The notes under the pieces were generated by a model. It ran no database searches and was not told the DNA's origin. It saw nothing but the letters and a program-made list of their open reading frames with translations. Shown piece by piece: positions 25,432-33,966 of a stretch of 64,000 bases of DNA. The stretch comes from Bacillota bacterium. Lineage in GTDB: Bacteria; Bacillota; Clostridia; Acetivibrionales; DSM-1351. The DNA is taken from the NCBI GenBank assembly GCA_023390335.1, contig JAEWCZ010000044.1:38110-102109 (forward strand). Reading direction: 5' to 3'. Position numbers and translations under genes: made by a program. Position 1 is the stretch's first letter, and the number at the start of each line of letters is the position of its first letter.

Positions 25432-26406
25432 TTATCTAAGCCCCACAAATTTTTCCCATCCTCCTAATGTTGCAATCGTTTTATCCCCCAACCGCATTCT
25501 GTAAAAATCAATATATCCTTGTAGTATACCATAGTCGGCCGAGGCCTTATGTTTTATTGTGCTAAAGCCTTGTGGCAATGCTGGGTTGCATGATATAAAT
25601 TTAAGCTGCTGAGTTTTTAAATCATATTCCCAATTTTCACGTAATGTTGAGCTATATTTGCTGAAAATCCTATATGAACTGAAGTCTTGGGAATTTTCCT
25701 TATATCCATATTCAAAACTCATAGAGTAGGACAAATGTATCTTAGAATCACCATCATAATCTGCAGAAGCAGAAAAATAAGCATTTGCCTCAGGTTCAAC
25801 TATCTGTGGGAAGAATAAAGTACTACCTTTGATAGGATACTCCCCGGCAACAGAACCATCTGGATTATACCAAATTTCATCATACATTTGTAATCCCGTA
25901 CCGCGATTTGCCTCATGCTTGACAACCAGCCAATATTTCGTCTCATCACTGGATCGTTCTATCCTATAGTCTGGTTTATCCCTTTCATTCTGGTATGCAC
26001 AACCGTTAACTACCCATTTATTACTGCTATTTGAAAACATTATGTAAATATACATATGCCCATTTTTTATCAGTAATATGGAAACTTTTTTGTCTCCTAT
26101 ATTAAAACCATTAATTTCAACATTAAAGGAAATTGAATTGATATAATCTTCTTTGGGTATTATTTTTGTCATTACTTTATCGTAAATACCATATGAGCGT
26201 AAGATGTTATCCACTTGCTCTCTTTTAAAACCTACTTCACCTTTTCTTTTAAGGTTTTCAAATTGAGCAAATGGGGATGACACCTCTTTTGAATTTACAG
26301 TAGTATGTGACAGTGAATTTGATATATGAGTTGGCGTAACGGTGTTGCAGGAAGTTAACATAAAAGAGATTGATACTAAAAGTAATAATTTTCTGATAAT
26401 TCTCAT
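25432..26406 (-). CDS. Putative lipoprotein of unknown function
   Basis: 324 residues. Lipoprotein signal 'LLLLVSISFMLTSCNTV' with the modified Cys at about residue 20, then a Ser/Thr-rich linker and a mainly beta domain ('YWLVVKHEANRGTGLQMYDEIWYNPDGSVAGEY', 'DSKIHLSYSMSFEYGY'). No family recognised. Probably anchored on the outer face of the membrane. GGAGGAG precedes the ATG. Monocistronic. Confidence 0.85.
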   Translation of the reverse strand: MRIIRKLLLLVSISFMLTSCNTVTPTHISNSLSHTTVNSKEVSSPFAQFENLKRKGEVGFKREQVDNILRSYGIYDKVMTKIIPKEDYINSISFNVEINGFNIGDKKVSILLIKNGHMYIYIMFSNSSNKWVVNGCAYQNERDKPDYRIERSSDETKYWLVVKHEANRGTGLQMYDEIWYNPDGSVAGEYPIKGSTLFFPQIVEPEANAYFSASADYDGDSKIHLSYSMSFEYGYKENSQDFSSYRIFSKYSSTLRENWEYDLKTQQLKFISCNPALPQGFSTIKHKASADYGILQGYIDFYRMRLGDKTIATLGGWEKFVGLR

Positions 26407-26513
26407 TTGTTCTCCTCCAATAATAAATTACTATCCGACTACTATTTGAAATTAAAATGTTCTTCTTTGATTATATAATTAAATCCATAATATGAAGTTA
26501 CAATATCGTAATA

Positions 26514-26538
26514 TCAGGCTTATGCTAAAGAACATAAG
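26514..26538 (+). repeat. Dispersed TCAGGC/GCGAAC element, copy A (divergent)
   Basis: TCAGGC followed by a perfect stem CTTATG...CATAAG. The loop differs from the GCGAAC consensus but the hairpin is kept. Confidence 0.5.
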
Positions 26539-26619
26539 TAGGCTGCATCCTTCCGATACTTCGCCAGTCCATTGAAATCGAAAAAGGAGACATATTTATA
26601 TGGTTAGAAGATTTTACTT

Positions 26620-26682
26620 TCAAAATTGACCGATGAGTTCACGGCTTCTTTTTTTCTCTGGACTTTCATTTCTTCTTCCCAT
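26620..26682 (-). pseudogene. Remnant of an IS256-like transposase N-terminus
   Basis: A 20-residue frame MGRRNESPEKKRSRELIGQF with a perfect GGAGG site ends in a stop codon. The sequence resembles the first residues of clostridial IS256-type transposases. The sequence upstream of it contains GTTTACACAAACTT on the plus strand (near 26730), similar to IS256 terminal repeats. Nothing of the rest of the gene remains. Confidence 0.45.
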
Positions 26683-26771
26683 AAAAAACCTCCATGATTG
26701 ATATTAATTTTAGCATCAATCATAGAAGTTTACACAAACTTTAAAACGGACTAATCAACCCAAAAACACGA

Positions 26772-26818
26772 AAAAAGTGTGTATGAATTCTATTATTATA
26801 GATATCATACACACTTTT
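26772..26818 (-). terminator. Terminator of the transglutaminase-like gene
   Basis: AAAGTGTGTATG / CATACACACTTT, a perfect 12-bp stem with a 20-base loop and a T-run on the minus strand. Confidence 0.85.
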
Positions 26819-26867
26819 AGTATTCCCTCTCATATGGCCAAACCGCTACCATTATTACCTCTTTATA

Positions 26868-28508
26868 TTATGGTGCGGTTACACTAACTGTACATTTTGC
26901 AACTTTTGTACTGTCCTGCTTTGATGCCGCTGTTATTGTTACTGTTCCTGCTGCTACAGCATGAACTTTTCCGCTTGCATCTACTGTTGCTATGCTTGGA
27001 TTGCTGCTTGACCACGTAACATTTTTATTTGTAGCACTAACTGGGTTTATTGTTGGAACAAGTGTTACGTCATTTTCTCCTATTTTAAGCATCAAAGTAC
27101 TTTTATCTAATGTCACTGAGGTTACCGGAGCTGTTCCATTAACAGTAGCAGTGGCAGTCATATTTCCATCGACAGTAGTTGCAGTAATTGTAGCAGTTCC
27201 ACCCCCAGTAGCCTTAACTACACCAGCTGTTACTGTTGCTACAGCTGGATCACTTGTTGTCCATATTACGTTTTTATTGCTTGCATTCGCAGGAGCAATT
27301 GTTGGAACCAATGTTACTGTAGCCCCACCTAAAGTCAAGGAAACGTTACTTTGATTCAAACTTATTCCTGTGACATTAATCGGTATTGTAGATGTAAAGC
27401 TCAGATTAAGTAGGACATCTGTGGTCTCGGTCGTTCCCATATAATCTGAATACGAATAGCTATAAGATATAATGTTTCCCATACTGTTAATAGCTGCCTT
27501 TATATCAGCAGCAAGCGTACTTTTATTTGTATATCTCACTGTAATTTCTGACTGCTGGTTTTGAATAGCTTGCTGCAGTTTTGTACTTAATCCCGAACTG
27601 TTACTCGCTGTATTTTCTGCTAAAAGATACTGAAATCCAAGTTTATTATATAAATCCTTATAAAAAGCTTCGTTTGCTATATCTCCTAAAATTTTTGCAT
27701 CCAATACGCTACTAAATAGTGTACTTGCAGCAGGGTATGATTTTGTCCAGCTATGGTTTGTTTTAATCTGATCATCAGTAAGGTTATAATAATTATAGGT
27801 TACTCTCCCAGCCACATCAGGAACAGGATCGTCCCATGTAAGATCAAGGTGGTACCAAACACCATCTAATAGTACTAAATTCCATGCATGCGCCTGATTA
27901 CTAGCAACACCCTCAATAATTTTAGTTTGTATTCCTACCTGATTCAACATTTTATACCCAAGAAGTGCATAGCCTTGGCATACTGTTTTATAAGGTGATA
28001 CCAACCCTGCATAATCAGAATGCTGAGCTAAAGTAGTATCATACGCTACTCTAGTTAAAATCCAATCATGGATTGCCTTTTCTTTTTGGTAATCATTCAT
28101 ATCCGGAGTAATTATTTGAGAAAGAACATCTGTGATAGTTGTGCTTACAAAATCAGCTTGAGCTGATGTTATCCAATATGAAAAAGTAAACTTAATGGTG
28201 GCAACTCCACCACTTTGAGTACAAGTATATCCATAAGATTTTGTAGTATAGTGCAAATAATCGTCAGCATTATAAATGTTATTAATAACACTATTTATAT
28301 CTGCTTGAATTGTAGATAAGTTCCCACTATAGTCTACAGTGTATGTAGTAAGTCTTGAACTCATTGCGGTACTAACTTTATCCTGAAGTGTTTGTACCGT
28401 ATCAGCAGTTTCGTTTGCCGCATATACTGATTGATTAAAAATTGCGGGCATGCAAAATGTGAAGACGATAATACATAATAGAACTACACTCTTTAACTTT
28501 TTATTCAT
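26868..28508 (-). CDS. Secreted transglutaminase-like protein with two Big2 domains
   Basis: About 546 residues. Signal peptide 1-31 ('MPAIFNQSVYA-AN'). Transglutaminase-like core about 130-250 with Cys in 'YKTVCQGYALLGYKML', His in 'SNQAHAWNLVLLDGVWYHLD' and Asp in 'DLTWDDP'; the full triad is present. Residues about 385-460 and 465-545 are two Big2 (Ig-like) repeats ending 'AGTVTITAASKQDSTKVAKCTVSV'. Likely a cell-surface protease or cross-linker; the substrate is unknown. The ATG at 28508 with GGGGG upstream is preferred over TTG at 28511. Confidence 0.9.
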   Translation of the reverse strand: MNKKLKSVVLLCIIVFTFCMPAIFNQSVYAANETADTVQTLQDKVSTAMSSRLTTYTVDYSGNLSTIQADINSVINNIYNADDYLHYTTKSYGYTCTQSGGVATIKFTFSYWITSAQADFVSTTITDVLSQIITPDMNDYQKEKAIHDWILTRVAYDTTLAQHSDYAGLVSPYKTVCQGYALLGYKMLNQVGIQTKIIEGVASNQAHAWNLVLLDGVWYHLDLTWDDPVPDVAGRVTYNYYNLTDDQIKTNHSWTKSYPAASTLFSSVLDAKILGDIANEAFYKDLYNKLGFQYLLAENTASNSSGLSTKLQQAIQNQQSEITVRYTNKSTLAADIKAAINSMGNIISYSYSYSDYMGTTETTDVLLNLSFTSTIPINVTGISLNQSNVSLTLGGATVTLVPTIAPANASNKNVIWTTSDPAVATVTAGVVKATGGGTATITATTVDGNMTATATVNGTAPVTSVTLDKSTLMLKIGENDVTLVPTINPVSATNKNVTWSSSNPSIATVDASGKVHAVAAGTVTITAASKQDSTKVAKCTVSVTAP

Positions 28509-28697
28509 CAAATAGCCCCCTTAGAATAAGAAATATTTCGCACGTATACAATATTTATCGTAATAATTTGCCAATGTATAAACATCTTATTTTAGGGCTT
28601 GCTTAATTAATAAAATTATTCGGGTATTCTATCAAGAGCGTTGGTACCTTTGGATGGAACAAGTGTAATAATTAGAAATTTTTTTAGGCGTTGTTGA

Positions 28698-28726
28698 TTT
28701 ACAGGGTGTGGGGCCTGTGGTATCAT
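28698..28726 (+). promoter_or_regulatory. Promoter of the 28774 membrane protein
   Basis: TTTACA (28698-28703), 17-base spacer, TATCAT (28721-28726) preceded by TGG (extended -10). Confidence 0.6.
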
Positions 28727-28773
28727 AGGACATGAGTTTAGGTCAACAGTATTAATATTATGGGGGCATCCGT

Positions 28774-29403
28774 ATGAACAATATAATAATGGGGAAAACA
28801 GGGGCAGCGATAACAGGGCTGGCGGTGTTTTCTTTTGCTGTTTCTATGGTTTTTGGATTATTTTCTAACACGATTTTTACAAGCTGTCTTTCCAGCATTT
28901 TTATAGCGCTTGGTTTTATACCCTTTATGGTTTCGTTGTTTTCAAAATGCAAAAATACTGATAAGAAAGCCGTTGGATTGACAGGAATAGCGTTTGCCGC
29001 TGTGTATGCTGTAATTATTTTCTTAGTTTATTACGCAGAGTGTACCACTATAAGAATGAATCAATCGTTAAGCGAAGAGGCATTATCAATCATTAGCTAT
29101 GGGCATATTGGCAGTCTGTTTTTTAACTACGACTTACTCGGTTATGGATTTATGGGATTATCAACATTTTTAATTGGGTTTACAATAGAGCCAAAAAATA
29201 AAGGCGATAAAGTTCTTCGGGGATTGCTATGGGGACATGGTGTGTTCTTTTTGACTTGCCTTTTCATGCCTATGTTTCCTATTTTCACAGCAGGGACAAG
29301 TAATGTCCCGGGAACAATCTTGCTTGAAACATGGTGCGCGTATTTTATGCCAATCTGTATTCTCGGGTATAGATATTTCCGTAAAGAACAAAGTGAAAAA
29401 TAA
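28774..29403 (+). CDS. Six-helix membrane protein of unknown function
   Basis: 209 residues, about six membrane helices with short charged loops ('SKCKNTDKKAVG', 'EPKNKGDKVLRG'), ending 'YRYFRKEQSEK'. No motif is recognised. GGGGGC lies before the ATG. Its stop codon is followed immediately by copy H of the dispersed repeat. Confidence 0.82.
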   Translation: MNNIIMGKTGAAITGLAVFSFAVSMVFGLFSNTIFTSCLSSIFIALGFIPFMVSLFSKCKNTDKKAVGLTGIAFAAVYAVIIFLVYYAECTTIRMNQSLSEEALSIISYGHIGSLFFNYDLLGYGFMGLSTFLIGFTIEPKNKGDKVLRGLLWGHGVFFLTCLFMPMFPIFTAGTSNVPGTILLETWCAYFMPICILGYRYFRKEQSEK

Positions 29404-29404
29404 G

Positions 29405-29421
29405 CAGATTGCGAACGCAAT
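29405..29421 (+). repeat. Dispersed element, copy H (shortened)
   Basis: CAG then ATTGC GAAC GCAAT: a perfect hairpin with the GCGAAC core, lacking the GGC of TCAGGC. Confidence 0.45.
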
Positions 29422-29870
29422 TACTTATCATTAATGGGAATATAATAATCAAGGATTATATCTCCGTTTTCATTGGGTGTGGTATATCGAGGACAATTGT
29501 ATAACTCCATGCACCATGAGCAGAAGAGCAAACATCGGCTGTGTTTTTCCCTTTAATCCATCCAATAGCAACATCTGTTTCTTCTATATCTTTATAGCAG
29601 TAGCCTTCAGGAACGGAGACTCCATCTTTCAGTAACATAGCAATAATATATGAAAAGTCTCCATCCCCTTTGTCCCAGTCAATCATTACACCTACGTATG
29701 CACTGTCATAGATAAAATTGGTTTGTTCTTTAAGTAGTGAAAAAATTCCGTCATTGAAACAATTATCATAAAAAGCTGGAATCCTATTATCACCCTTGAT
29801 ATGTGCTTCTATATTATATAATTAAAAACAAAGCTTGGAAGTTATACAAAATTCAATAGCATAGAAAAAC
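29422..29870 (-). pseudogene. Decayed duplicate of the GyrI-like gene
   Basis: Nearly identical in long stretches to 24768-25286, including the 3' end and the residues around 'DSAYVGVMIDWDKGDGDFSY'. A 55-bp deletion near 29517 shifts the frame, and the first codons are lost or scrambled beyond about 29820, although remnants (CTTGGAAG, AAAATTCAATA) can still be aligned. The only open part left is an internal 76-codon frame. It is a recent duplication followed by decay. Confidence 0.88.
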
Positions 29871-29917
29871 CTATTTTAATTAAAATGCTAGATATTTACT
29901 ATAATAGGGTTTTTTTC
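29863..29917. terminator. Hairpin terminator
   Basis: AAAAACC.ATT / AAT.GGGTTTTTTT stem with a T-run on the plus strand; orphaned next to the pseudogene. Confidence 0.6.
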
Positions 29918-29951
29918 TTATAAAAGAATAAGATTAGCTTACGAGATAGTC

Positions 29952-29980
29952 TCAGGCTTATACGAATTGATAAGTATAAT
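29952..29980 (+). repeat. Dispersed element, copy B
   Basis: TCAGGC, stem CTTAT / ATAAG around ACGAATTG, right flank AAGTATAAT. Confidence 0.6.
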
Positions 29981-30100
29981 GCTGTCCAATTAAGCCAATT
30001 CGGAAATATTAAATAAAATTACACTTATTCCATATTTTTACATATTATTTAATTTTTGTATGTTAATATTTGAATATAAAAAACTAAGGAGGTTTTATTC

Positions 30101-30445
30101 ATGAAGAACATTTCAAAAAGAATCATTGGTCTAGCTGTGGTACTTTCTGTTTGTACAGCACTAACAGTAGGAACTAGCGCAGCAACTGTGGGGACTACCG
30201 CAAATTCAGTTCAAAATGTAGTTGCATTATCAACTACATACGGGTGGGTATGTACTCATGATGGAGTCGGTGTTAATCTTAGAGCATCACAAAGTACAAG
30301 CTCTACAATATTAGCTAAAATTCCCGAAGGAACGAAAGTTACAATTTTAAATGTACTCTCAAATTGGTACCAGGTTAGTTATGGTGGACAAACAGGATAT
30401 ATTGCTAGAGGCTATCTAATAGATGAATATGGAGACGCAATCTAG
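30101..30445 (+). CDS. Small secreted SH3b-domain protein
   Basis: 114 residues. Signal peptide 1-28 ('VLSVCTALTVGTSAA'), then one bacterial SH3 domain (about 46-108: 'GVGVNLRASQSTSSTILAKIPEGTKVTILNVLSNWYQVSYGGQTGYIARGYLI'). Such domains bind cell-wall peptides; no catalytic domain is attached. The leader and signal peptide are nearly identical to those of the gene at 31058, including AAAAAACTAAGGAGG before the ATG, so the two are paralogues copied with their ribosome sites. Confidence 0.88.
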   Translation: MKNISKRIIGLAVVLSVCTALTVGTSAATVGTTANSVQNVVALSTTYGWVCTHDGVGVNLRASQSTSSTILAKIPEGTKVTILNVLSNWYQVSYGGQTGYIARGYLIDEYGDAI

Positions 30446-30501
30446 CAATATAAAAGGTTTTGCCTTACAAATAATTGATTACTAAATTTTATATAAGTGT
30501 T

Positions 30502-30539
30502 AATAAGGTCATTTGAATATTTTTCAAGTGACCTTATTA
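30502..30539 (+). terminator. Terminator of the first SH3b gene
   Basis: AATAAGGTCA...TGACCTTATT with an inner TTGAA/TTCAA pair. Confidence 0.82.
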
Positions 30540-30544
30540 CATTT

Positions 30545-30574
30545 TCAGGCTATTGTGAACAATATAAGCATAAT
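30545..30574 (+). repeat. Dispersed element, copy C
   Basis: TCAGGC, stem TATTG-TGAA-CAATA, right flank TAAGCATAATT. Confidence 0.75.
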
Positions 30575-30623
30575 TCAACCTACAAGAACTTGCAACTATT
30601 CTATATTGATATTTCTTAAGGTT

Positions 30624-30785
30624 ATGTCGAGCTTTGGAACTGAATTGGGGTCATATCACCTTTCTGATCCAAAATATGCAACATTAATGTCTAATAGTAC
30701 GAGCGAACAATTCTATTTTGTTTTTACAAATAATAATTGGGATGGGCCTTTATCTTTTTCTTATAAAATTTCTTATGTAGATTAA
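30624..30785 (+). pseudogene. 3' fragment of an exported-protein gene
   Basis: The open stretch encodes 'MSSFGTELGSYHLSDPKYATLMSNSTSEQFYFVFTNNNWDGPLSFSYKISYVD', which looks like the last beta-rich 50 residues of a secreted protein. There is no signal peptide, and the frame runs upstream through a terminator and repeat copy C, so the 5' part is missing. Confidence 0.45.
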
Positions 30786-30915
30786 GATAGGTTTTTGCCA
30801 TAGTTGAGGTATTTATGGTTTCAATTAAAGAAGTCAACTAGAAATCAAATATAACGTTTATAAAATTAACCTTGGGTAATTCCTCGAGGATAATTTTTCC
30901 TTTTATCTTACTATC

Positions 30916-30945
30916 TCAGGCTAATGCGAACAATACAAGCATAAT
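30916..30945 (+). repeat. Dispersed element, copy D
   Basis: TCAGGC, TAAT, GCGAACAATA, then CAAGCATAAT. The stem is imperfect. Confidence 0.75.
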
Positions 30946-31057
30946 GTGCATAATAAGTAATCGTGAAAACTTAATAAAACCGCCTTACATAATATACCAT
31001 ATTTTTTAAATAATGTATGATAGTATTTGATTATAAAAAACTAAGGAGGTTTTATTT

Positions 31058-31441
31058 ATGAAGAACAGGTCAAAAAAAATCATTGGTTTGGCTGTGGTAG
31101 TTTCAGTTTGCACAGCATTAACAATTGGTACGAGTGCTGCTATTACAGATAGTACTGCATATGGTGTAACAAGTAATAATAGTTCCGTACATTCAACCCA
31201 AAGTATTTGGCCAGGTACTTTAGTCGGACAAATGTTTGCAATAACTGGCAATGGTGTAAGTGTGAGAACTGAGCCAAATATTTCAAGTACTAGACTTGGA
31301 CTACTTTATGAGAATAACGGTGATTACATTAATTTTAGTAAATTTAGTTCAGATGGTAAATGGGTATACGGATATACAAATACTGGCCTTGAAGGTTGGG
31401 TCTATGCACAGTATATTGATTTATCTTGGCCCCTTGATTAG
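31058..31441 (+). CDS. Small secreted SH3-like protein, paralogue of 30101
   Basis: 127 residues. Signal peptide 1-28 ('VVVSVCTALTIGTSAA') nearly the same as in the gene at 30101, then a spacer and an SH3-like domain ('AITGNGVSVRTEPNISSTRLGLLYENNGDYINFSKFSSDGKWVYGYTNTGLEGWVYAQYI'). The mature parts have diverged far more than the leaders. Likely wall-associated. Ends 38 bases before a strong terminator. Confidence 0.86.
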   Translation: MKNRSKKIIGLAVVVSVCTALTIGTSAAITDSTAYGVTSNNSSVHSTQSIWPGTLVGQMFAITGNGVSVRTEPNISSTRLGLLYENNGDYINFSKFSSDGKWVYGYTNTGLEGWVYAQYIDLSWPLD

Positions 31442-31478
31442 CAAATTTTATATTTAGAATACATATAAAATTGTTTTA

Positions 31479-31516
31479 CAAAGGCTCCGAAATAAACTTC
31501 AGGGCCTTTGTTTTAT
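31479..31516 (+). terminator. Terminator of the second SH3 gene
   Basis: CAAAGGC...GCCTTTG stem followed by TTTTATT. Confidence 0.8.
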
Positions 31517-31557
31517 TCTATGATAGATATTTCTTAATACAAGTGTTTTTCACGGTT

Positions 31558-31587
31558 TCAGGCATATGCGAACAATATGAATATTGA
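31558..31587 (+). repeat. Dispersed element, copy E
   Basis: TCAGGC, stem CATAT-GCGAACA-ATATG. Confidence 0.72.
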
Positions 31588-31718
31588 AGGCTTAATAGCG
31601 CAGAAAGGAGTGAGACTTGACATGAAGAGGTTACTAGATATAGTATTAATTGTAACAAGGTCGTTTGGATATAAAGTATCATAAATAATTATATTTAGTT
31701 TAGTCTTTGAGGTGTTAA

Positions 31719-31808
31719 ATGGATAATAATCAAAGTGTTAAAATAAATGTAAAACTAGGTTGTATATCATTTTTAGTTGGATTAATTTCAATTTTGTTAT
31801 ATGTTTAA
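31719..31808 (+). CDS. 29-residue putative membrane peptide
   Basis: Short frame MDNNQSVKINVKLGCISFLV..., hydrophobic at its C-terminal half (one membrane helix), preceded by a good GAGGTG site four bases before the ATG. It ends 9 bases from the convergent gene at 31817. A 20-codon frame with AAAGGAG at 31622 lies just upstream. Could be a real small protein or a relic. Confidence 0.35.
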   Translation: MDNNQSVKINVKLGCISFLVGLISILLYV

Positions 31809-31816
31809 TGATATTT

Positions 31817-32077
31817 TTAAATCAATGCATAAGATTTTAAGTACACATTCCAATCTCCGTCTGTATCAAAAATATTTTTTAATTGTGTAGTAACGCCATA
31901 CGTTAAGTTATATGCTGTAGGCTGAAAACTGTAAACATATGTGTTTGAATTAGAATCTACATACAACAAAGTGGGAGTGGGTTCTGATGCCGCAAAAGCA
32001 TTAGTTGGTAATAATACCATAAACATTAGTGTTAAAACGAGAAAAACAGAAATAAAACTTTTAAAACTTCTTTTCAT
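31817..32077 (-). CDS. Small exported protein of unknown function
   Basis: 86 residues: a clean signal peptide ('FLVLTLMFMVLLPTNAFAAS', cut near 28) and a 58-residue mature part 'EPTPTLLYVDSNSNTYVYSFQPTAYNLTYGVTTQLKNIFDTDGDWNVYLKSYALI'. No family recognised. No ribosome binding site is visible before the ATG, so expression is uncertain. Confidence 0.55.
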   Translation of the reverse strand: MKRSFKSFISVFLVLTLMFMVLLPTNAFAASEPTPTLLYVDSNSNTYVYSFQPTAYNLTYGVTTQLKNIFDTDGDWNVYLKSYALI

Positions 32078-32576
32078 TTTTAAGTCAATACCGAATGTAT
32101 AACAAGACTACTTCCATTCTATTTATTTAATAATACTTCGTAAGTCCCCCCATTCGATTACAAAAACTATAATTTGTAAATTATATAAAAATGTGTTGCC
32201 ATGTCTGATAATCTTTTTTTGTATGATATCAGGCAATTGCGAACAATAACGTATCGATAAATTTTCCTTTGCATACATATTTGTAAAGGAAGGTCGTAAG
32301 GCAATAAATTAATAGGGTAACACCTTTTTAAGATACTACTTATGCCACTGCTAGCGAGTAAAAGAAAGGATAAAAACGTCTGTTTTTAATCATGCATTCA
32401 TACCCTGCTTCCAGACAACCCTAATTCAATAATATGCCAAAGTTCAGGTAAATAAACCCTAATATTACATCATATAGTAAATATACATAATTTATAATTC
32501 TTGTATTATAAAATGGCAAATATTATAATATTTTGTAACAAAGCGCTTTGAATTTAACATAATAAGGAGACCAACT
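32078..32576. other. Gap with repeat copy F and a small hairpin
   Basis: About 500 bases. It holds copy F of the dispersed repeat (32229-32258) and a TTCCTTT / AAAGGAA stem at about 32269-32293. Otherwise A/T-rich with no gene that I can support. Confidence 0.5.
32229..32258 (+). repeat. Dispersed element, copy F
   Basis: TCAGGC, then ATTG-CGAA-CAAT hairpin (GCGAACAATA core). Confidence 0.75.
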
Positions 32577-33674
32577 ATGAAAATCGGATTTAAGAAAACC
32601 ATATCCTTTTTAACTCTATTTGTTCTACTATTTTCACTTTCAATTAATTAATGTAAAGTGACTGCATATGCAGCTACAGATCATGTAACTTGGAATCCAA
32701 TGGATAAAGGTTCAGGCGTTACTCTTTCTAATGGTAACTTAACAGCTACTATTTCAGGTTTATCATCAGGTGTTAGAGCAAGTCTTGGGAAAAGTAGTGG
32801 AAAGTGGTATTGGGAATATACTATCGATACTATGCGCAATGATGAAGTAGGTATAGCTAATAAAAGTACAAAAGCCTCCTGGATATATAACGGAGCATAT
32901 GGGGATACAGCAAAGTTGTATTCTTACCGAGGATCGATTTACCCAAATGGGCACGCCGCAACCCCTCAATCTAATAACAGCATTATTGGAATCGCATTAG
33001 ACATGGATAATAGACAGATTACCTTTTATTGTAATGGAGTAGTGCAGGGAGATTCTGTTGATATATCAAAAATGGCATCGGAGGTTTATCCCTTTATTGT
33101 AAATAATTCAAGTCATAGTAGTTCAAAAATAACAGCTAATTTTGGAGCAACTTCGTTTTTGTATTCTATTCCAAATGGATATTTACCATATGAATCAGAG
33201 CAAGTCAGCGCTCCAGCTGATCTAAATGCATTAAAATTAGTACTTGAAGTAAATGAAGAAAAGCAATTGAGCGTAAGTGAAGATTTAATAAATAATATTG
33301 AAATGACTTGGACTTCTTCAGATACTTCGATAGCAACAGTTGATGAAAACGGTAAGGTAAAAGCATTGAAGCCCGGTAATACAGTTATAACCTGTACTAG
33401 TAAAGACTGGTCTTATACTGAAAAAATAAACATATTAATAGTAAACTTAGAATATCAGTTAGCAGTGGACCTAACAGTTGGGGATACATGTAGACTTACC
33501 GTTGGCGATTTAACAAATACATCAAAAACAACTTGGACTACCTATGATTCTGAGATAGTAACAGTTTCTAGTAAAGGTAAATTAACTGCTGTAAATGAAG
33601 GTTTAACATATATAACAGCTACAGATGAGCAAGGTAATGAAATAGGAAGAATATATATAAGAGTAAGAAAATAA
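32577..33674 (+). pseudogene. Secreted SPRY-Big2 protein gene with an in-frame stop in the signal peptide
   Basis: AAGGAG and an ATG at 32577 open a classic signal peptide (MKIGFKKTISFLTLFVLLFS...) that hits TAA at 32649-32651. The same frame goes on without a break: CKVTAYA-ATDHVTWNPM, with a normal cleavage site. Body: SPRY domain about residues 5-180 of the frame after the stop ('GKWYWEYTIDTMRNDEVGIA', 'IIGIALDMDNRQITFYCNG'), then two Big2 repeats ('MTWTSSDTSIATVDENGKVK', 'TTWTTYDSEIVTVSSKGKLT'). Only a single base change separates it from an intact gene. Internal GTG starts (e.g. 32658) would give a non-secreted protein and lack a ribosome site. Confidence 0.88.
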
Positions 33675-33747
33675 GAGTCTTTATAGATACTCCTGACTTT
33701 GGTGTACTGAACCGTAAAATCTAGATAATTTCATTAAGCTACTTTAG

Positions 33748-33786
33748 AGGACTGAATTCGGTAATTTGCCGAGTTCAGTCCTTTTA
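33748..33786 (+). terminator. Terminator of the SPRY-Big2 gene
   Basis: GGACTGAATTCGG...CCGAGTTCAGTCC with TTTT. Confidence 0.88.
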
Positions 33787-33881
33787 AACTAAGTTATTCC
33801 GTTTTTAGTTAAGTAATGTAATTGTAAATAAATATAATAAATGCATCAAGTAAATAATCATTCAACAATTTGGATGTTATA

Positions 33882-33911
33882 TCAGGCTATTGCGAACTAA
33901 CTAATTACAAT
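33882..33911 (+). repeat. Dispersed element, copy G
   Basis: TCAGGC, TATT, GCGAACTAACTAATTA; the right arm has diverged. Confidence 0.65.
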
Positions 33912-33966
33912 TATGTCCATATGTGTTAATATAAGTATATAATTAGTAATACAGGAGAAAATTACA

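Noticed and set aside
29456..29686. 76-codon minus-strand frame
   Set aside because: It is an internal, frame-shifted piece of the GyrI-like pseudogene, not a gene.
30513..30785. 90-codon plus-strand frame
   Set aside because: Its first 35 codons run through a strong terminator and repeat copy C; only the last 53 codons look protein-like, so it is reported as a 3' gene fragment.
31622..31684. 20-codon frame with a good AAAGGAG site
   Set aside because: Too short and without any recognisable feature; it may be the relic of a gene start.
26514..33911. Classical integron attC sites
   Set aside because: The core lacks the GTTRRRY/RYYYAAC pairs and no integron integrase is in the window; only the array-like layout is similar.
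26514..33911. CRISPR array
   Set aside because: Repeat copies are about 30 bp but spaced irregularly by 370-2900 bp with genes between.
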